NCBI GenBank assembly: GCA_961205875.1
Contig: OY540817.1
Span: 14,481,001 to 14,545,000, forward strand
Source: Sialis fuliginosa
Taxonomy: Eukaryota; Arthropoda; Insecta; Megaloptera; Sialidae
Direction of reading: 5' to 3'
Length of the DNA: 64,000 nucleotides
Part shown: one piece after another, positions 58,249 to 64,000 of the stretch
Numbering within the stretch: the first letter of the stretch is position 1
Layout: each line of letters starts with the position of its first letter
Position numbers and translations under genes: made by a program
Notes under the pieces: model-generated
What the model was told of the DNA's origin: nothing
What the model saw: only the letters and a program-made list of their open reading frames with translations
Database searches by the model: none

Positions 58249-61200
58249 TATATAACAAACATTTTAAGACTATTCCCAAGTTTCTGTTATTCATAAGCCC
58301 AACCGTCGGGACATGTCAATGTCTTGAAATAATTTTTATGTAGATTAAAGTGGGCCATTATAAATTTATATCCATAAAAGAATGAGATAATATTGTTATT
58401 ACTTCATTTTCTTGACGTAGTAAATTATATTATAACTTCTAAAAAAATCACCGAGACAAAAAATATTAAAACATAAAACAAGTTCATAAATTTACTCTAT
58501 ATACTAAGATTCAAAGTTGCTTATAAGATAAAAGAAATATTTAATATACGATCCGTTCAAGATCAACTAACTACAAAACAAACACACGAGAAAATCAATG
58601 TTTTAATAAACACACTTATAGGAAGTTACGTAAAAGATATAACAAAGTTCTACAACTTATCTTTAAATAAATGTTATACGTTTTCTAATTTGAAAAGAAC
58701 TTGGACAATTAAATAAGAATACCTACAAGTAAAATACTGGTACTTAGTAGATATAGGTATAAATATATATAATGTGATTTCGATATACGATGGTCATTCG
58801 TTCCATAAGAATAAGAAATAAATAATAAAATATTTCTAGGTGTATTAGAATGTCATACATTGTATTTGATAGATTTAATAGAATTTCGAATGTTTAAGTT
58901 TGTCGGCATGTTTACGGAACACCCTATATAGAATTTATTTTTGGTTATAATTTGAGGAACAGCAAAACAAAACTAGATAAATCCATTTTTGTAAATTTTA
59001 TTTGACATAGGTAGGTACAGTAGAGATTTTTTAATGCCTAAATTTTGATCTAGCGTCTTTGCACAAGTTGGAAGATGGATAACTTAAAAAATTAGATATC
59101 CGGATTTGTTCCACTACAAGTTCAATTATAACCTGTAAAGGCAAAAGGCTGTAAGTGAAATAAAATAATAATAATTAAATATTTTAATGAATAAGGCACT
59201 TTTTGGCAAAGAAATTTTAACGTAATAACCGTGCACAAACTAATTCTTTCTTTTTTTACTGGATTTGTTAGCTTTTAGACACGTTTTTAAAGCCTTTTTA
59301 TAGAGGTTTTAGCAATATTTGATGTTGAAAATGCATCATCGAAAAAAAAAATCACCTCGGTTCAAAGTGGATTTATCAAGTTTTATTCTGCTGCTCCTCA
59401 TTTTTATAAGCTATACATATTTTATGACCAAGAAAAAAATGGTGATGTTTTTCTTTATTTAAAAAAAAAACAACTCTTAACAGACTTCTTAATCATCTTA
59501 TATATTCCTTTAAAACGCTTATAAGCAGAACTTCATCATGTTTAAAGCATGCATAAGATGACGTAATACACAGGCACATACATACACACACACAAACGCA
59601 CAAGCACTCGTGGATATGATTGATAGAACACGCAGTCTAAGTAGCGTATTTAAACAGTTAATTGAAATAGATAGAATTATTGCGTTCCTTTAAGTTTGTG
59701 TATATTAATAATGCAAATATTATATTAGACGTATGTATGTACCTACATAATATATACGTTCTTATATATATTATATATACATAATGTTAATGCCCAAAGC
59801 TACATCGACGATAAATGTTTTAAATCAGTGATATCAAACAAGTATCTCTGTGTTAAATAAATGTTTGCACGTTAATTTTGTTTGATTATTATTTTCTGAT
59901 ACATGTTTTATATAATAAGATGTTGATGAAAATATTCATTCCGACCCTCCCTGAATCCTCATTGATTTTCACCATGACGCACATGACGAGTATGTCTGTC
60001 AGGAACGACAAGACATAAAAGGTTTAAGATCCATATAAGCCTCGGAATAAAACGTTCTATTCTAAGAGATATCTGACAAGCGGAAACAAATGTTTACTCT
60101 TGTCATTAAAATTTTTTTGTCTACTTTTAAAATAGTAAAAAATATTCAAATAAGATTTATAGAGAATATAACGAATAGTTTTCTAGATAATAAATTTAAT
60201 TAAAATGTATTATTTAAATTAAAAAAATTGTATTTTAAAAGTATAGGTACAGATTTATTATTATATTTATTTTCAGTTATCAATGTGTAAATATGTGTTT
60301 ATTCATCAAATTGTTGTACATTTAATTTCATAGAAAAACATTTTATGAAATTAATTGGAATTCGGATAGCTCCATATACATAGGTAATTGTTTTATTGAT
60401 GTCATAAAAACAATAAAAATAGCTTAATTTTCCAAGTAAAACCTTTATTTTTTTGTGTTAAAATTCATTGATAGAAATAGAACTAACCAATAAATGTAAA
60501 ATTACACCCTTTTTCTTGGATATTTTAGTTATTTGTCAATTATACGTGTATGTTTGTTTTTTTCATTAAGTAAATGTTATAAAATGATTGATAATTTACA
60601 TAACAAAAAATGTTAGAATCAAAATAAACACATGAAACGAGGTCAAAAACGGAGCTATATGTTCCAAATACAAAATATTCAATTGTTTTCAAAGGGATAT
60701 TTAATAGTTTAATCAAAATATATAATTCTATGCCTACTGAAATAAGACAGTTGCCTCATAACTAATTTAAAATTTCACCTAAAAAGTATCTACTTGAAAA
60801 AACTTTATACAAGGTTAATGAATTTGTATGATATATTCTATTGGTCAGTATTACATTTTTTGTAGTACTTTTTTTTCATTCATTTATGATTAAATTACTT
60901 AATTATAATTATTAAAAATTAATTGCATGTTGTTTTAGATTTGTATTACCATTGTATAATCATTGTTTTCTATTATTGACTTTTTCTACACATTTTGTAT
61001 GTCTAAAGAAATAAACCATATCTATCTATCTATCTATTCGATGTTTTACTACCAATAAAATACAACTTTTTGTGGTAATACTAAATCTAAGGCTCTATAT
61101 AGAATTTCCATGTAGGCGATTGGGAAATTAATAATTCCGTATCGACGAGTTTTCTACTTTCTCTCTTTCTGCAACGGTATAACCCTCGCCACTTTTTCTC

Positions 61201-62194
61201 CTTCAATTTTCTCTGAATTTTCGCGGCGATTTGTCTCCGGACGATTGATTTTCCTCACACAGATGCGTTTCTGCGAGAAAACCCCCATACAACTTTTATA
61301 TACATATATATGTCTATCGACGAGGGGAAAAAGAAACCTTTAGCAAAAAAATTCCCAGTTATTCTTCGAATCACGTTTATAAAAAAAATATTTTCTTCCC
61401 AATCATCTGGTATCATTTTATAAAGAAAATGTTTTCAAGTTATTAATGGTAGATACGTCTTTATGTATTAATAAAATTTGTAAGTTATATTTTTATGGTG
61501 ACTATACGGTATTTTTTATTAAATAATATTATTTTTTTGATTATTATATTTCAACGTTTACATTTTTGTTACAGGCATATTATACAGAAGTCTATACGAT
61601 TAGACTAAAAAATTTAACAAAAAAAAGATATCCGAAAACTGTAAATAGACAAAAATTATAAAAATAATATACTTGTGTCTTTAAAAATCTAAAAACCATT
61701 AATATAAGATGCAATTATCATATATTTATTTCAATTAAGGCATTTATGTGTTACACAAATATTAATGCATATGATGTTAACACATTTTATAAGCTTTTAA
61801 TAAATTCAAGAAAAAAGCCAACTGTGGTTTCAAACAAACTAACCTCACAGTGAAATAAATAACTGAACCATTAAGTTCACAGAACAAAAAAACAGTTGTG
61901 AAAAAAAAAACATATAATACCTGTCTTATACAAATGGAAATATGCAAAGGTACATTTGTATACAAACATATATACATACACACGTCTTTTGTTTGAATTA
62001 TTACAGTGGTTCCAAAAAAAAATAATCATCATACTAGCAATTTAAACATTTGATTACTTACTGAATATGCTTCAATTAAACTATATACAATTCTTTATTA
62101 GCATATTTATATATTTTATAAAACATGCTTACAGCAAAAATATGATTTCTCTAGAGAGATAATAAAAAATTTGATGTAGGTATTTTATTCAAAC
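58249..62194. other. AT-rich non-coding stretch
   Basis: Includes a CA-rich patch (59575-59605), a TCTA microsatellite (61020-61036) and a modestly CpG-rich patch (61135-61325) without an open frame of note. 58908-58925 is an isolated TIR-like end related to 3720-3746. No gene is supported. Confidence 0.45.
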
Positions 62195-62620
62195 ACTAGC
62201 TGATACCCGCGGCTTCACTCGCGCGGATTTCTAAACTTCTACCCTCGTAATTACAACCCTCCATAAATGACAGGGGATGAAATATTAAATTTTTTTTATA
62301 TTTTACTTTTCATTCATTATACAAAATCGTAAATATCTCGGTTCCTATGAGAGATAGGGGGTTGTTCCCCCCCTGCGACCCCCATCCCCGTAGTATTTTT
62401 CCTGCCGGATTAAATAAAACTAATTGCAACACTCCATACAGGAGATGAAATAAAAAAACATTTTTTAATCATACACAAACTTTTATCCCCGTAGGGGTTG
62501 GAGTGCTTACGTCATAAAAGGAAGACACTGTTGAAATTTCACTTTTCTAGGTCCAGGGGTTTCCGCTCGGCAATGATGAATCAGTCTGTCAGTCAGGAGA
62601 CGTTATTATATGTAGGTACA
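62195..62620 (-). mobile_element. Non-autonomous Helitron-like element, minus strand
   Basis: On the minus strand the 3' end has the CGCGAGTGAAGCCGCGGG wording and CTAG (62198-62195) before a host T. The inside shows the insect pattern TGCTTACGTCATAA and GTCTGTCAGTCAGG near the other end. The 5' end is not exact. Related to 24833-25161 and partly to 12415-12480. Non-coding. Confidence 0.55.
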
Positions 62621-62865
62621 TATATAAATTATTTAATGACAATTATACAATACATGAAGAATACACATTTAATCAGAAAATAGTCAAAATGTGAGTTAAC
62701 AAGCTTTATTAAACGTTATTTCTTAATTTTATAATAGTAATTAAACATGTGAAAAACCATCATAGCCGTTTAAAGTTTAACTTAAACATAAGTTGTGTAA
62801 TTTTAATTAGTAAATCGCAATTATTTTTGTTTTATCCGATACACTGTGTATTCACTAATTTGTGG

Positions 62866-62893
62866 CGAAACGTCGGTTGATAATACAATAATA
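62866..62893 (+). repeat. Penelope-like 3' repeat fragment
   Basis: GGCGAAACGTCGGTTGATAA resembles the GACGAAACGTTGGCCGATAA of 21107-21126. The upstream CTGANGA box is absent. Diverged fragment. Confidence 0.35.
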
Positions 62894-63515
62894 AAGAGGG
62901 GGCGTGTACATAAAAGTCTCAAACCACGACTAAATTTTATTACATAATACAAATCGGTTCTATAACCTATTTAAATAATCGTGTTTCCTACTCTTAATTC
63001 ATCACCGTAACCCTTTTGACTATAAAAGATAAAAATGGTTGATAGTAAAGCGAAACAAACTAGTTAACTATTTAAGTGCATTGAACACGAAGAAGTGTAG
63101 TTTCATAGTTTTAAAATCATGTTTAGTTCAATTAATTGTATGTACATTTGTTATAATTTCCTACTTTGAAACTTTACTAACTTTTCCTAGTTTCTTAAGC
63201 ACCGCGATAAAGTCTATTAAATACGATAGTATCGCTATTGAGAATTTCATTTTCATATTAAATAGTACATGATTAATTTCATAAATGTTAAAGAGGTGTG
63301 TAAGAATCTTTTCCTATGAATTTATGGAAAACTTATATGATTAAGTATAGTTTTATTTAATATTAAATTTTATTTGCAGGTACATATATCGAATTTGGTG
63401 GTAGGCTCTATACTTATCACTAAAACGGTGGCACCTTTGTTTATCACGTTATTAAATTTCCTTACTACTGTGTTTGTTTTGTCGTACATACTACTCGGTC
63501 CTTCTTTGAAATAGT
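62894..63515. other. AT-rich non-coding stretch
   Basis: A T-rich acceptor-like TTTTATTTGCAG at about 63368-63379 is followed by GTACAT, a poor donor. No gene is supported. Confidence 0.35.
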
Positions 63516-64000
63516 AAGGTACTGGCGTCAGTTATGGCCGCTATAAGAACAAGGTTTACTGTTTTTGTGATTGACGGGCTTCTTTTTTGTAATTCTCATG
63601 AACTCATGTTACTAACAACACAAGTAACTCTTTATTTAATCAATTTAATTACCAAAGTCCGCAAATATAGTTTGTTTTTTAAATTATAGCCTTTTATTTT
63701 GTTTATGTTTTTTTTCTCTCCAGTAATCGATAAAGTAACATCAGTAAAGTGATGGGCACTTGCTAATGATTACAAAATAATAAGTACTATGACACAAAAT
63801 ATATAAAAGAAAGAATCGTCAAATTTGAAACAATGTAAAGCAGTTGCTATGATAATATAATAATAAATAAATAAATTATAATTATAATTAGTTTAAATGT
63901 ACACCATTTTAACACCTATTGACCGATTATCATCAAATCACGCTGTAAGACAGTTAAATATATATAGAGTAATATTCAGAAATGGTAGTAATCAAATATC
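63516..64000 (+). mobile_element. AAGGTACTGG TIR family, long copy cut by the window end
   Basis: Starts AAGGTACTGGCGTCAGTTATGG and follows the long copy at 49757 closely through its inner part, including the extra 190 bp. The right TIR lies beyond the window. Confidence 0.8.

Noticed and set aside
63360..63390. Recursive-splicing site or exon start (TTTTATTTGCAG followed by GTACAT)
   Set aside because: GTACAT is a weak donor and no coding frame follows.
1..64000. CRISPR arrays, rRNA, tRNA genes, bacterial operons
   Set aside because: No regularly spaced repeats, no rRNA-like blocks and no convincing tRNA A/B boxes with a cloverleaf were seen by eye; a tRNA scan would settle the last point.

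Overview
This is a 64 kb stretch of very AT-rich, gene-poor arthropod DNA, most likely from an insect. The evidence is: (i) no host open reading frame of convincing length on either strand; (ii) insect-type Ty3/Gypsy retrotransposon pieces; (iii) Helitron ends with the CCCGCGGCTTCGCTCGCG type of terminus common in insect genomes; (iv) several hAT-like elements with 8-bp target duplications; and (v) a short interstitial (TTAGG)n array, the insect telomere unit. I cannot assign an order. The window reads as intergenic DNA or the inside of one or more very long introns.

Layout. 1-4570: AT-rich DNA with old repeat fragments, an inverted-repeat element (2084-2745) and the TTAGG patch (3961-3978). 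4571-8842: a TIR-bounded DNA element split by a recent Gypsy insertion (5120-8783). The Gypsy copy has identical 242-bp LTRs and a 5-bp target duplication, but its pol gene is in two halves facing opposite directions. 8843-17501: AT-rich with repeat relics. 17502-18718: a 5'-truncated Gypsy fragment with a clean integrase and polypurine tract, much more GC-rich than its surroundings. 20987-21161: a near-perfect fold-back of a Penelope-like terminal repeat carrying hammerhead-like boxes. 24833-25161, 40337-41035 and 62195-62620: non-autonomous Helitrons. 28040-29128, 32876-33523 and 41800-42503: three hAT-like non-autonomous elements, each with an 8-bp near-identical flanking duplication; the first is a long hairpin. 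47579-47853, 51285-52142 and 53990-55147: further fold-back structures. A five-copy TIR family (AAGGTACTGG ends) lies at 14702, 31758, 49757, 57904 and 63516.

Possible host-gene traces are weak but worth testing. They are a 31-nt microexon-like segment with strong splice signals (24082-24112), GC-elevated exon-like frames ending in GTAAGC donors (36627-36835 and 41215-41366, the latter with a good acceptor 263 bp downstream), and CpG- and CRE-bearing promoter-like patches (4240-4340, 55380-55620, 56280-56480). On the minus strand there is a textbook zero-length-exon (recursive splicing) site at 38215/38216.

The two most unusual items are the internally inverted yet freshly integrated Gypsy copy and the unusual number of long fold-back loci, which would form hairpin RNA if transcribed. 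I found no CRISPR array, rRNA, convincing tRNA or intact host gene.
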